Shown one piece after another: positions 43,311-52,741 of a stretch of DNA of 64,000 nt. The notes under the pieces are model-generated. The model ran no database searches. It had not been told where the DNA came from and saw nothing but the letters and a program-made list of their open reading frames with translations. The number at the start of each line of letters is the position of its first letter. Within the stretch, counting starts at the first letter, position 1. The translations under genes and the position numbers were made by a program. Source of the DNA: Paenibacillus sp. FSL H7-0331 (GTDB taxonomy: Bacteria; Bacillota; Bacilli; Paenibacillales; NBRC-103111); assembly GCF_001956045.1 (NCBI RefSeq), contig NZ_MRTH01000032.1, positions 1 through 64,000 of the forward strand. Direction: 5' to 3'.

Positions 43311-44905
43311 CGGTTGGCATCGGTCTGCTGGTTCCATTGCACATAGGTGGACACCAGATAAATTCCGGCAGTCTTGGCTGTAAATACGGAGCTAACCGGA
43401 TCGTACTGGCCTGTAATATCCGTCGCCTCGACGGTAAAGCTAACCTTGGTCCAACTGGCTGCAGGCACAGCCTGTTGGGCGCCTGCATAGGCGCGTATAA
43501 AGCTAGGCTGCAAAATAGACGGACTGCCGCTGAATTCAAAGCCGTCTTTCGTATATTTCTGGGCAATCAGTTTTCCTTCGCCCGTGCCGAGTTGATCGTG
43601 CAGCGTCCCGTCGCCATAATCCCAGTCAACGCTTCCTTTGAAGACGACACGCTGCCTGCTGTAATTGCCTTCGAAGGCGACAAGCTTCTTGAGACTATGA
43701 GGGAATGCCGTTACTTCGTCGATAAGGATCTGGCTGGCGTTCCCTACGCGTACAAAATACTTGCACAGCGGCTCCCCGTTTACTTTCTGCCCTATTGCCA
43801 GACAGGAATCTCTAAATATAATGCTTTTGGAGGGCTCCGCATTGTCCCCGCAGGAGATCTTTACGAAAGCATCCAATCTATGAGACGATCCTACCTCAAA
43901 CCAGCAGCGATGGAAAAAGGCGGAATCATACGGCGAATGGTGATCTTCAACGATAATAGGCGCGTCCGTCGCACTCCCGTCCTTGACAAATTGGGAGTCC
44001 ATTACCCGCAGACCTGATCCCCCCTTAACCTTCAGGACCGTGTCGTTGCCGATTGAGTACAGCTCCTTCAAGGTATTCTGACTGGAACCGATACCAAGAA
44101 AAACAGCGATTTTGTTATAAAACAAATTAACCGTGTCGAAGCTGTTAACATCGCTATACATTCCCCAAAATCCGTATTCAAACCGTTCGATTTGAACATG
44201 ACTTAATTCAACATTACCGTTGCCGTTATCCTTAATGGCATAGGTACCCAAACCGTAAGTTCCTCGATTACTGGCCACTGCCATGGGGTTGTTCAGCGTG
44301 GCTCTGATACCTCCGACCGACGTTAAATTCAAGTGTGAAAGCGTGAATCCTTGGACGGCATCGGAGAACCCGTTGCCAGATGTGCCGAGCTCGAACAATG
44401 GTCCCGTACCCGTAAAATTAATACGAGTGCCGCCTTCGGTTTTCCCGGAAGGGTCATTTGGCCGTCCTTGCCGGATCCCTATAATTTGAATCCCGCGTTG
44501 TCCGATTTGTATGGTCGAGGCGATCGTATACTCCGCTTTGGCCAAATAAATTTTCCTGTTATTCGTGCCGCTGTCGTTAATGTGTTTAATAACCCGCTTG
44601 AACCGCTCCGTATCGTCTGTCTCAGGAGGAATAATTGGGAAGTCCTCCTCCAAATCGATCCAGACATGGTTCAGCTTTCGTTCCACAATGCCCAGTTCAG
44701 TCTCGTAATTCTTGTGCTTCTTCTTTTTCTCCGTATCATATACCGCCTCTGTTACACTCATGCCCAAGGCTTTGTTCTCCAACAGGCCTCCAGCCAGTAA
44801 GGCGGTTCCGGCTGCTCCGATGGTCATCAGCAACTTTCTGCGAGTGATTGGTGCTTTCTCGACAGGCTTATCGCTATTATTGACATTACGAGTATCGTCT
44901 CCCAT
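43094..44905 (-). CDS. Tat-exported beta-helix protein with C-terminal C1q/TNF-like domain
   Basis: A 603-aa protein. The N-terminus has a twin-arginine signal (ITRRKLLMTIGAAGTALLAG, Arg22-Arg23). Residues about 75-430 look like a pectate-lyase-type right-handed beta-helix (many short beta repeats such as GNGNVELSHVQIERFEYGFW and NSFDTVNLFYNKIAVFLGIG). The last 140 residues (YAGAQQAVPAASWTKVSFTV to GASTYLTILKLA) have the C1q/TNF-like jelly-roll pattern known from phage tail and spore-surface proteins. A polysaccharide-binding or lyase role is inferred; no catalytic residues can be fixed. AAGGAGC precedes the ATG. It is divergent from the YesM gene. Confidence 0.82.
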   Translation of the reverse strand: MGDDTRNVNNSDKPVEKAPITRRKLLMTIGAAGTALLAGGLLENKALGMSVTEAVYDTEKKKKHKNYETELGIVERKLNHVWIDLEEDFPIIPPETDDTERFKRVIKHINDSGTNNRKIYLAKAEYTIASTIQIGQRGIQIIGIRQGRPNDPSGKTEGGTRINFTGTGPLFELGTSGNGFSDAVQGFTLSHLNLTSVGGIRATLNNPMAVASNRGTYGLGTYAIKDNGNGNVELSHVQIERFEYGFWGMYSDVNSFDTVNLFYNKIAVFLGIGSSQNTLKELYSIGNDTVLKVKGGSGLRVMDSQFVKDGSATDAPIIVEDHHSPYDSAFFHRCWFEVGSSHRLDAFVKISCGDNAEPSKSIIFRDSCLAIGQKVNGEPLCKYFVRVGNASQILIDEVTAFPHSLKKLVAFEGNYSRQRVVFKGSVDWDYGDGTLHDQLGTGEGKLIAQKYTKDGFEFSGSPSILQPSFIRAYAGAQQAVPAASWTKVSFTVEATDITGQYDPVSSVFTAKTAGIYLVSTYVQWNQQTDANRTRMSVNLNGDAGAFAYIDDRVVGGANHSMSTGSVPVKLNAGQTVDIRVWSENAASLSPGGASTYLTILKLA

Positions 44906-45222
44906 TGCGTTCGCTCCTTTTCCCTATCATTTCAGATGCGAGATCTACCTTGCATGTAAATGCTTTACAAAATGAGTGAACAAGCTGTCCTCCGTTATAA
45001 TACCGACATCATAAAAATATCTATTTCTGGATATTTCAGTATTATCATGCTATTGTTTTGCTATCGGATAGGAAACCTCTTTTCTCGACCACCTCCTACA
45101 TGCTTTAATCATAAGCATTCGGAAGAGCAGTAGATACGAACAATCGGTACATTTGTATAACGATCCGCATCAGATCCAACACGATGTGCGGTCAGAACCG
45201 GCCGCATGGAAAGGATGAAGGC
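44906..45222. promoter_or_regulatory. divergent promoter region of beta-helix gene and YesM gene
   Basis: No gene. The region holds the 30-bp site at 45135-45164 shared with the LplB promoter. AT-rich sequence between 44975 and 45075 probably contains the promoter of the beta-helix gene. Confidence 0.6.
45135..45164 (-). promoter_or_regulatory. putative YesN operator, copy 1
   Basis: Read on the minus strand this 30-mer starts ATCGTTATACAAA and ends TTGTTCGTA. It differs at only four positions from the plus-strand 30-mer at 48637-48666. It is oriented toward the beta-helix gene (230 bases away) and lies 59 bases before the YesM start. Confidence 0.65.
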
Positions 45223-46947
45223 ATGCCGTATCACAAATCTTTGCAAACAAAGTCGATTTTGTCATTTCTGATCGTAATTGCACCATTAATTTTTCTCACG
45301 TTTTATATCAATTTCAGTGGGATGAAGGCGACACGATTGCAGACTGCGCAATCCACTCAGAATTTACTGACACTTTATACGGAACAGATCAGCCGCTACT
45401 TGACCGAGGCGGAAGATTACTTGATTAACATTGTCGCAACCAATTCAGACTTGCTGACGCTGAGCATCATCCCTTTCGAGCATGTCGATTACAAACTTGC
45501 CAAAGCCTCGCTTCAGGAGACGATCCGCAATGATATGGCCTTTATGGGTATCGTGCGATATATGTTTATGTACAATCGTACAAATGGGGATTTCCTGCTG
45601 ATTGACAAAGATACCAGAGATTCTACGCTGGAAGAAGAGTATAAATCTCTTGCGAAGCACTGGAGGCTCAACATTCATGAGCGGAACTGGCAGCTTCACA
45701 GAATGAACGGGGAGCTCATGCTGGTGAAAATCAATCAGTTCGATCCCGATATCTTGATAGGCATGTCTCTTCCCGTACGCAATATGATGGTTCCGCTTCA
45801 TCTGCTTGATTTGGGAGTGAGCGGCAGCGCTTATATTATGGATGATACCGGAGTGCCGGTTACGCCCTCTACACTTACATCCCCTCAGGAAGGGGAGCTT
45901 CGGGAGCTGCTGGTTGGTTTGCAGCGGGGCTCGTTCGAGCTAGCGGGCGATCATGGAGACGAAGGCATGCTTGCTGTAGTGGAGCCCATCGAAAAAGCAG
46001 GCCTTCGGTTAGGGATTGTCATGGCGGAAGCTAATTTCCTGAAACCCCTCCATGAGCTGCAGCAGGCGCTATATATCATCCCTTTTGCCGCGATTATTGT
46101 GCTCTTGCTGTATATCTTGATGATGAGACGGCTCCTATTCAAGCCGATTCTATCTCTGGTTCGTGGCATTCGAGATATGCTGAAGGGAAACTTTAATGTC
46201 AAGGTCGAGGAGAAGGGTAGCGGAGAACTCATATTTCTGACGTATAATTTCAATAAAATGGTTTCTCAAATCGAAAATTTGAAGATCGATCTATACGAGG
46301 AACAGCTGAGGACGAATCAAGCGGAGCTTAAGCAACTGCAGATGCAGATTAATCCTCATTTTTATATGAACACATTAAATATCATTAATAGCTATGCCGC
46401 TTTACGGGAGTATGAGCCGATTGAAGAGCTCGCCATGCTGCTCGCGGATTATTGCCGCTTCACGATGCGTGCCAATCTTGATCCGATCTCTTTGTGCTCG
46501 GAGTTGAACCATATAAGGAACTATTTACATATTCAGAAAATGCGATTTGAAGCAAAACTGACGTTTTCGATCGATGCCGACGAAGAAACCCTGAACTTCC
46601 CTATTTTACCCCTAACCGTGCAGCCATTTGTTGAAAATGCCATTATTCACGGTTTCAAAGGCGGTTCCCACGCGCTTGATATCCGGGTTACCTCAGCCAT
46701 TCAAATGGATGGAGAAAAAAAGCTGATTGAGCTCACCGTCCGCGATAACGGGCCAGGCTTTAAAAAGGATGTGTTGCATAGCATTCGGGAAGGACGCCTA
46801 GAGGCCGATTCGAGTACTCACTTGGGCATATGGAACGTTTCCCAGAGGACCAAGGTGAAGTATGGAGGCAAAGGAACCATTACTTACGGGAACGGAGAAC
46901 ACGGAGGGGCGGTTGTTATTCTACGTCTACCGTTCCTAGCAGAATGA
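45223..46947 (+). CDS. YesM-type sensor histidine kinase
   Basis: A 574-aa kinase. A membrane helix at about 12-32, an extracellular sensor domain of about 240 residues, a second helix (IIPFAAIIVLLLYILMM), HAMP, then the His_kinase domain with LQMQINPHFYMNTLNIINSY (phospho-acceptor His) and an ATPase lobe (VQPFVENAIIHGFKGG, RDNGPGF, GIWNVSQR). YesM kinases act with YesN regulators encoded next. The start at 45223 follows AAGGATG. The sensor presumably reads sugars or the binding protein of the downstream LplBCA transporter. Confidence 0.92.
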   Translation: MPYHKSLQTKSILSFLIVIAPLIFLTFYINFSGMKATRLQTAQSTQNLLTLYTEQISRYLTEAEDYLINIVATNSDLLTLSIIPFEHVDYKLAKASLQETIRNDMAFMGIVRYMFMYNRTNGDFLLIDKDTRDSTLEEEYKSLAKHWRLNIHERNWQLHRMNGELMLVKINQFDPDILIGMSLPVRNMMVPLHLLDLGVSGSAYIMDDTGVPVTPSTLTSPQEGELRELLVGLQRGSFELAGDHGDEGMLAVVEPIEKAGLRLGIVMAEANFLKPLHELQQALYIIPFAAIIVLLLYILMMRRLLFKPILSLVRGIRDMLKGNFNVKVEEKGSGELIFLTYNFNKMVSQIENLKIDLYEEQLRTNQAELKQLQMQINPHFYMNTLNIINSYAALREYEPIEELAMLLADYCRFTMRANLDPISLCSELNHIRNYLHIQKMRFEAKLTFSIDADEETLNFPILPLTVQPFVENAIIHGFKGGSHALDIRVTSAIQMDGEKKLIELTVRDNGPGFKKDVLHSIREGRLEADSSTHLGIWNVSQRTKVKYGGKGTITYGNGEHGGAVVILRLPFLAE

Positions 46948-46965
46948 CAAGGAGATGAATTCGGG

Positions 46966-48576
46966 ATGTGTACGCTGCTTGTAGTCGACGATGAGAGGGT
47001 GGCTGTCAAAGGGATCGTTCGCGGCATTGACTGGAGCGAGACGCCGGTGACCCGGGTGCTGGAAGCGTACGATACGCTGTCTGCCATCGATATGATGGAG
47101 CGGGAATCTGTCGATTTGCTAGTTACCGATATTGAAATGCCGGACAAAAACGGCATTGAATTGCTCGAATGGGTGAATGATAACCGTCCTGCCGTCAAGA
47201 CCGTCATTCTGACGGGACATGCCGATTTCGAGTATGCACGACGGGCCGTTCAGCTTGGGTGTTATGAATATGTTTTGAAACCGTTCCGCTACAATCACCT
47301 CAAAGAAACGGTCACTGCTATGGCAATCGAGCATCAGGAAGAGATGGAGCATGTGATAATAAGCGAGCGATACCAGATTTATGCGATGGAATGGGAGCGT
47401 CAGGTACCTGTGCTCCTGGAAAGGTTTTGGCAGGATATATTGTCCGAACGGCAATTGATGACGCCGGAGCAGCTGGAGATGGCTTTCTCTCTTTATCGTT
47501 TGCCGGAAGAAGCCCGTGATGGTGTCACGGTCGTGTTAATCAGTACGGAGGATTGGCTGGGCGAATTCAACTCACGGGATGAGGAAATTTTAGAGTTTGC
47601 GTTGCGGAACGCAGCGGGCGAACTTCTGCTAAATCGAATGCCGGGCACGATTGTTCATGAGCGAAGCGGGACAACACTGGCTTTGATTTACGGCAAACCG
47701 CTTGATAACGAACAGCTGCGGGAACTTCAGTGCGATTGCGAGGCGTTCATGATCAGTTGCAGGGACTATTTGCATTGCCTTGTATCCTGCTACATTGCCG
47801 AACATCGTCCGATCGACCGTGTGACTTCGGCACATCGGAGTCTTCAGACGCTGGAGAAAGAAAACGTATCGCTTACGAACGCTATCGTACTGGAACGCGA
47901 CAGTGTCGCCACGCCTGCGGGACCGGTTGGAATGCCTTGGCTGCCGGATTGGCTCATCCTCCTAGACACGGGCGAGAAGGGCGAGGTTATGAGACGGTTT
48001 GACGAGTTGTTCGGTTCGTTGAGGAAGGATGCACATGTGTCGGTGGAGACCTTGATCGCTCTCTACAATGGTTTTGTATATTTGCTATATTACACGGTCA
48101 ATCGGAAAGGGTACTCACTAGAGCAGATCGGTATGAACGGAAGCGGTGAAGAAGCTGATCGTGCCACGCGTTCAGTCGAGCATCTTCGCCAATTTCTGCA
48201 TAAACGCCTGTCCGACGCAGCTGATCTGCTTACACGGGGCGACCGCTGCTTAACGATGCAGACCGTCAAAGTGAAGCGTTACATCGAAGAGAACCTTCAT
48301 GAGGAACTATCGCGCGAGTCGATCGCAAGCCAGGTGTATCTAAATCCGGCTTATATGGCGCGTCTGTTTAAGAAAGAATCGGGCATGTCTCTTTCGGATT
48401 ATATTCTGAAAAGGCGCATGGAGAAAGCCCGTAAGCTTTTGGCTCAATCCAGCGAGAAAATTACAGCCATCATTGATCAAGTCGGTTTTCAGAACGGCTC
48501 TTATTTCACCAAAATGTTCAAAAAGGAAGTCGGTATAACACCGCAAGAGTACCGAAGACAGTATCGGAGCAATTAA
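46966..48576 (+). CDS. YesN-type AraC-family response regulator
   Basis: A 536-aa regulator with an N-terminal receiver domain (phospho-acceptor Asp in LLVTDIEMPDKNG, KPF present), a long middle region of about 300 residues, and a C-terminal AraC domain (about 430-530; ESIASQVYLNPAYMARLFKK, then ITAIIDQVGFQNGSYFTKMF). It lies 18 bases after the kinase gene, and the LplBCA operon follows. It probably binds the 30-bp sites at 45135 and 48637. Confidence 0.92.
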   Translation: MCTLLVVDDERVAVKGIVRGIDWSETPVTRVLEAYDTLSAIDMMERESVDLLVTDIEMPDKNGIELLEWVNDNRPAVKTVILTGHADFEYARRAVQLGCYEYVLKPFRYNHLKETVTAMAIEHQEEMEHVIISERYQIYAMEWERQVPVLLERFWQDILSERQLMTPEQLEMAFSLYRLPEEARDGVTVVLISTEDWLGEFNSRDEEILEFALRNAAGELLLNRMPGTIVHERSGTTLALIYGKPLDNEQLRELQCDCEAFMISCRDYLHCLVSCYIAEHRPIDRVTSAHRSLQTLEKENVSLTNAIVLERDSVATPAGPVGMPWLPDWLILLDTGEKGEVMRRFDELFGSLRKDAHVSVETLIALYNGFVYLLYYTVNRKGYSLEQIGMNGSGEEADRATRSVEHLRQFLHKRLSDAADLLTRGDRCLTMQTVKVKRYIEENLHEELSRESIASQVYLNPAYMARLFKKESGMSLSDYILKRRMEKARKLLAQSSEKITAIIDQVGFQNGSYFTKMFKKEVGITPQEYRRQYRSN

Positions 48577-48578
48577 CA

Positions 48579-48617
48579 GCGGGACGTTCGTTTCCAGTAA
48601 GGAGGCGGGCGTCCCGC
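48579..48617 (+). terminator. possible terminator after yesN
   Basis: GCGGGACG and CGTCCCGC form an eight-pair GC-rich stem with a 23-base loop. The T-run is weak (ATTGTCTGTCT), so termination strength is uncertain. Confidence 0.4.
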
Positions 48618-48636
48618 ATTGTCTGTCTGGGTACGA

Positions 48637-48666
48637 ATCGTTATACAAAAGTGCCTGTTGTTCGTA
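48637..48666 (+). promoter_or_regulatory. putative YesN operator, copy 2, before lplB
   Basis: This 30-mer starts ATCGTTATACAAA and ends TTGTTCGTA, 26 of 30 identical with the reverse complement of 45135-45164. It lies 56 bases before the LplB permease start. Confidence 0.65.
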
Positions 48667-48721
48667 TTTTCCCACCTCCTGATTGTTTATGATGAAAGCA
48701 GAAAGGAGGTGGCATAGCAAT

Positions 48722-49678
48722 ATGAACTCAAATCCGGATGCCGCATTTTCCGCTTCCATTCGTGGTCGTAAAGAGAACACCTTGCTGCGGAATGTCCGAA
48801 AGCATAAGTATTTGTATCTTCTAGGTCTTCCGGGTATGATTTTTTTTCTTGTGTTCAAATATATTCCGATGTACGGCGTATTGATCGCTTTCCAGGATTA
48901 CAATGCTTTTAAAGGTGTTTGGGGCAGCAATTGGGTTGGCTTGGAACATTTCAAACGACTTTTTATGGAAAACGATTTCTGGATGATTACCGGCAATACG
49001 GTACTGATCAGCCTCCTTGGCTTGGTCTTCCTGTTCCCGGCTCCGATTCTTCTCGCCCTGCTTATGAACGAACTGCGCTCGGCTGCTTACAAGAGGGCAA
49101 TACAGACAGTCATTTATTTGCCTCACTTTATATCCTGGGTTATCGTCATGAGCCTTACTTATCTGTTTTTCTCCTCCGAGCAAGGCTTGATTAACAAGCT
49201 CATCCTGGCTCTGGACGGTGAGAAAATCGCTTTTCTGTTCGATACTTCCTACTTCTATCCTCTCATTGTTTCTCAGGGATTATGGAAGGACGTCGGCTGG
49301 GGGACCATCATCTACCTTGCGGCTATAGCAGGAGTTAATCCATCGCTGTATGAAGCAGCCAAGATCGATGGAGCGGGCAAGCTTGACCAGATCCGGCACA
49401 TTACGATTCCAGCGATCATGGCTACGGTCGTCATCCTGTTTATCCTGTCACTCGGGAATATGCTGGATGTGAATTTCGAGCAGATGTATCTCATGCAAAA
49501 TCCAATCAATACGCACTTGTCCGAAGTATACGATACTTATGTGTTCAAAGTGGGCGTACAACAGGGACAGTTCAGCTTTAGCACGGCCGTAGGCTTGTTT
49601 AAATCGGTTATCGGGCTGGTACTCGTGTTGGGTGCCAATAAATTGGCTAACCGGTTCGGCCGGGAAGGAATTTGGTAA
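48722..49678 (+). CDS. lplB: LplB-type carbohydrate ABC transporter permease
   Basis: A 318-aa, six-helix permease of the CUT1 family. The EAA loop is SLYEAAKIDGAGKLDQIRHI. PYGVLIAFQDYNAFKG-like sequence near residue 55 is typical of LplB/YtcP-type proteins. AGGAGGTGG lies upstream. With the following genes it forms an importer for complex sugars or polysaccharide fragments; no ATPase gene is present, so a shared MsmX-like ATPase encoded elsewhere is expected. Confidence 0.92.
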   Translation: MNSNPDAAFSASIRGRKENTLLRNVRKHKYLYLLGLPGMIFFLVFKYIPMYGVLIAFQDYNAFKGVWGSNWVGLEHFKRLFMENDFWMITGNTVLISLLGLVFLFPAPILLALLMNELRSAAYKRAIQTVIYLPHFISWVIVMSLTYLFFSSEQGLINKLILALDGEKIAFLFDTSYFYPLIVSQGLWKDVGWGTIIYLAAIAGVNPSLYEAAKIDGAGKLDQIRHITIPAIMATVVILFILSLGNMLDVNFEQMYLMQNPINTHLSEVYDTYVFKVGVQQGQFSFSTAVGLFKSVIGLVLVLGANKLANRFGREGIW

Positions 49679-49692
49679 AATAGGAGGCTCTC

Positions 49693-50580
49693 ATGCCAAT
49701 ATCCAGGTCATCCGCTCTTTATCAGGCGTCCATCGGTACACTCTTGCTTCTTGTGGCGGCGACGATGCTTGTACCGTTCCTGTACATTTTTGCGATTTCC
49801 TTCACCGACCCGGAGGTTTATCGCAGCAATACCTTCATTCTCTGGCCTGAACGCTGGTCTTTTGCGGCTTACGAGCTTGTCCTTTCCGGACACGGCATTG
49901 TAAGCGCGCTGAAGGCTTCGCTGTTCATAACACTGATTGGAACGCCAATGGCCGTAACGGTCAGTAGCTCATTCGCCTACATGCTTTCCAAGCGATCCTT
50001 GCCCGGCCGCAAAACGATGCTCAATCTGATAGTATTTACACTTCTATTCTCACCAGGTTTGATACCGGGTTATCTGCTCATCAAGGAACTTCACATTCTG
50101 GACACCTGGTGGTCGATTATTCTGCCCGGCGTTACGAATGCCTGGACGCTGCTGGTGATGAAGAGCTTCTTCGAATCGCTTCCGGGCGAGCTTGAGGAAG
50201 CAGCGATTATGGACGGATGCAACCCTCTTCAAACCTATTTCCACATTATTCTTCCACTTTCCAAGGCTCCTTTGGCCGCGTTCACCTTATTTTTCGCGGT
50301 CGGCTATTGGAATACGTATTTCAATGCGGTACTGTATCTCAACGATGTAGAGAAATGGCCGCTTCAGCTGTTTCTCCAGCAGGTAATCAACTCCGCAAGC
50401 TTGGAACTGTTCGCAGACCCGGCAACGCTAGCCAACCTCACTCAGAATAAAAGTCCCGTACCGCCTGAGGTTGTCAAGATGGCGGCTGTAATCGTCGTGA
50501 CACTACCGATTTTGATCGTATATCCGTTTCTTCAAAAACATTTTGCCAAAGGTGTGCTGATTGGTTCGGTTAAAGGTTGA
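49693..50580 (+). CDS. lplC: LplC/YtcP-type carbohydrate ABC transporter permease
   Basis: A 295-aa six-helix permease, partner of LplB. The EAA loop is ELEEAAIMDGCNPLQTYFHI; it ends YPFLQKHFAKGVLIGSVKG, the usual tail of this group. AGGAGG lies ahead of the ATG. Confidence 0.92.
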   Translation: MPISRSSALYQASIGTLLLLVAATMLVPFLYIFAISFTDPEVYRSNTFILWPERWSFAAYELVLSGHGIVSALKASLFITLIGTPMAVTVSSSFAYMLSKRSLPGRKTMLNLIVFTLLFSPGLIPGYLLIKELHILDTWWSIILPGVTNAWTLLVMKSFFESLPGELEEAAIMDGCNPLQTYFHIILPLSKAPLAAFTLFFAVGYWNTYFNAVLYLNDVEKWPLQLFLQQVINSASLELFADPATLANLTQNKSPVPPEVVKMAAVIVVTLPILIVYPFLQKHFAKGVLIGSVKG

Positions 50581-50668
50581 ATTTCTTCGATCACGAAGGG
50601 TTGCAAGCTGCCGATCTAAGATTAAAAGAAAGTCTCATGAAAAAAGATATAACAAGGAGATCCCCAAA

Positions 50669-52204
50669 ATGAAGATTGTGAAAAGAAAAAAATGGGCTTT
50701 GTCGGCGGCAGTCATACTGACCGTCATCGCAATGATCGGCTGTTCATCGGAGACCGAGCCGCCGGTATCAGGCCAGCCGCTTAATCTGTCTATCTTTGCC
50801 CCGACCTATGGGGGGGCGCTGCCGGATACTGGCGGCCAGATCCAGATGGAAGTCGAGATGCGCAGCAACACGAAGCTGAATATTACATGGGTTCCTGTCA
50901 GCGATTGGGAGAAGCGGCTTAATGTCGCCATTGCCGCGAACAATCTTCCTGATCTTATCGTAACCAAGACGATTCCCGGGCAGCTTTTCTCCTCTACGGT
51001 TGCCCAAGCAATCGAGAACGGACAGTTAATGGACCTTACAGAATATGTGAGAGCGGACGATTTTGCCGCCAAGTATCCTAATCTGGGCAAATACCCGAAG
51101 GAAATATGGGATCATTCGGAATTCAAAGGCAAAATCTACAGTCTTCCCTGGGGAGTGACTCCCCGGGCCAATCTATCCGGGTTTATCATGCGAAAAGACT
51201 TGTTCGACAAATCTGGCCTGAAGGTGCCGATTACTGTTGATGAATTAGCAGATACGCTGATCGAACTGTCCGATCCTCCTAAATTGTATGGTCTTCAATT
51301 TACCGGAAAGACGTTGGATACCAGCAACCTGAAGCCGATCGCGGTCGCTTACACAGGTGTCCAGGATTGGGGTGTAGATGAACAGGGTAATTTCATGTTC
51401 CAAGCGTTCATGCCGGAATATAAGGGCTTTCTGAACTGGGTTAAGAAGTTGTACGACGCGAGGGTGATCGAACAAGAATTTTCGCTCGGCCAGAACGCTT
51501 CGAATTTCAGTAAAGGCAACTCGGCCATGATGATCCATGTCTGGTGGAATGCTGCACAGACCAGCATGAATCACTGGTTCGCGAAGGAGGCGCCTGCGGA
51601 AGCGGAAGTCATGCGTATTATGCCGGTTCAAGGCCCCCGGGCCTATGCAATAGCTGTACAGCCGGGCTTTAATAATCCGGTTGTTATAAATACCAAATTT
51701 GACAAAGCCAAGATGCCGCAACTGCTCAAGGTTTACGATTACTTCGCTTCGCAGGAGTTTCAGGATTTTGTGCAATATGGACTAGAAGGCGTTCATCATA
51801 ACGTGGTGGACGGCAAGAAGGTGCTGATTCCGGACATTCCGGACGACGGTCGCGGCCAATTTAGCAGCATGCTGAATGCCGTGTACCGAGATTTCCTGGA
51901 GGAAGCCCGTCTGGCAGGCCTATCCGATGAAAATTACAAGCAGATGAAGGCCGTTTCCACATTCGCTGAGGAGACCGTTGCGAAGCAAGGACCGGGAATT
52001 CCCCAGTGGAATCTTTCGTCACCGACTTTCATGAGCAAGTGGAACGCAGTCATCAAGGATCTGGACGATAATCGGGATAAGGTGGTCATGGGCAAGATGT
52101 CCATCGAGGAATGGGATAAATACGTACAGGGGGTTACTTCTTCGGAAACATACCGGCAAATTCTGAAAGAATTCAAGGAACAGTACGCCAAAAATCGTTC
52201 ATAA
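50669..52204 (+). CDS. lplA: LplA-type extracellular solute-binding lipoprotein
   Basis: A 511-aa binding protein. The signal peptide ends in a lipobox, VIAMIGC (Cys25 lipidated), followed by a family 1-type substrate-binding fold. The ATG at 50669 with AAGGAGAT upstream is chosen, since the longer frame to 50561 overlaps the permease gene. It delivers sugar to LplBC. Confidence 0.92.
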   Translation: MKIVKRKKWALSAAVILTVIAMIGCSSETEPPVSGQPLNLSIFAPTYGGALPDTGGQIQMEVEMRSNTKLNITWVPVSDWEKRLNVAIAANNLPDLIVTKTIPGQLFSSTVAQAIENGQLMDLTEYVRADDFAAKYPNLGKYPKEIWDHSEFKGKIYSLPWGVTPRANLSGFIMRKDLFDKSGLKVPITVDELADTLIELSDPPKLYGLQFTGKTLDTSNLKPIAVAYTGVQDWGVDEQGNFMFQAFMPEYKGFLNWVKKLYDARVIEQEFSLGQNASNFSKGNSAMMIHVWWNAAQTSMNHWFAKEAPAEAEVMRIMPVQGPRAYAIAVQPGFNNPVVINTKFDKAKMPQLLKVYDYFASQEFQDFVQYGLEGVHHNVVDGKKVLIPDIPDDGRGQFSSMLNAVYRDFLEEARLAGLSDENYKQMKAVSTFAEETVAKQGPGIPQWNLSSPTFMSKWNAVIKDLDDNRDKVVMGKMSIEEWDKYVQGVTSSETYRQILKEFKEQYAKNRS

Positions 52205-52244
52205 AGGGGGCCCGCCAGCAAAACGCTAAAAACGTACGTTAAGC

Positions 52245-52290
52245 AAATAAAGCCGATTTTCCTGTACGCTAAGGAAGAGCGGCTTTATTT
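52245..52290. terminator. bidirectional terminator
   Basis: AAATAAAGCCG and CGGCTTTATTT form an eleven-pair stem. It ends the lplBCA operon and may also serve the minus-strand pseudogene that stops at 52289. Confidence 0.7.
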
Positions 52291-52564
52291 AATTAAGAGA
52301 CTTACAAATTAATAAAAAGTTCGTTAAATCTTGCAGAACCATACTCGTTGTAATCCCCAGCGCCAAGATTGATAACGATATGGAAAGTGTCGTTCCATTT
52401 ATGGTGGGTTGTATCACTTTATGAAATGCGAATGAGTCTGACTCGCCAGTATTAAGGACTTGGATGTTTGGAATATTTTTAACGATTTGAAATATTATCT
52501 TTTGTTTTTCAAAATCAGTAAACTTCACGCCCTTGGTTCATTCAACAAATATTTCGTATACCAT
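52289..52564 (-). pseudogene. 92-codon gene with a TGA at codon 9
   Basis: A GGAGGG ribosome binding site and ATG at 52564 start MVYEIFVE, then TGA (52538-52540), then TKGVKFTDFEKQKIIFQIVK in the same frame to a stop at 52289. The C-terminal part has a hydrophobic segment (TLSISLSILALGITTSMVLQ). No family recognised. Apart from the single nonsense codon the frame is clean, so the mutation is recent or the sequence has an error. Re-initiation at GTG 52528 lacks a ribosome binding site. Confidence 0.45.
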
Positions 52565-52741
52565 AGAATCCCTCCATTGTCTTTTTTATTAGAGTATAAC
52601 TTGGTATCATTGTATCCCACCTCTGTTTATTAATTTTCATTCATTATTACGTGTGCATAGAGATATCGCTTTGGTCATACGCCGAAAAGTATGCTCCTGT
52701 TGATCTTCATCAATTCGTGGGCACAGCAGACTATGTACGAC

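Noticed and set aside
43229..44017. 262-aa plus-strand frame inside the beta-helix gene
   Set aside because: Antisense shadow; the minus strand has Tat signal, ribosome binding site and domain structure.
47119..47454. 111-aa minus-strand frame inside the YesN gene
   Set aside because: Antisense to the receiver domain; no start signal.
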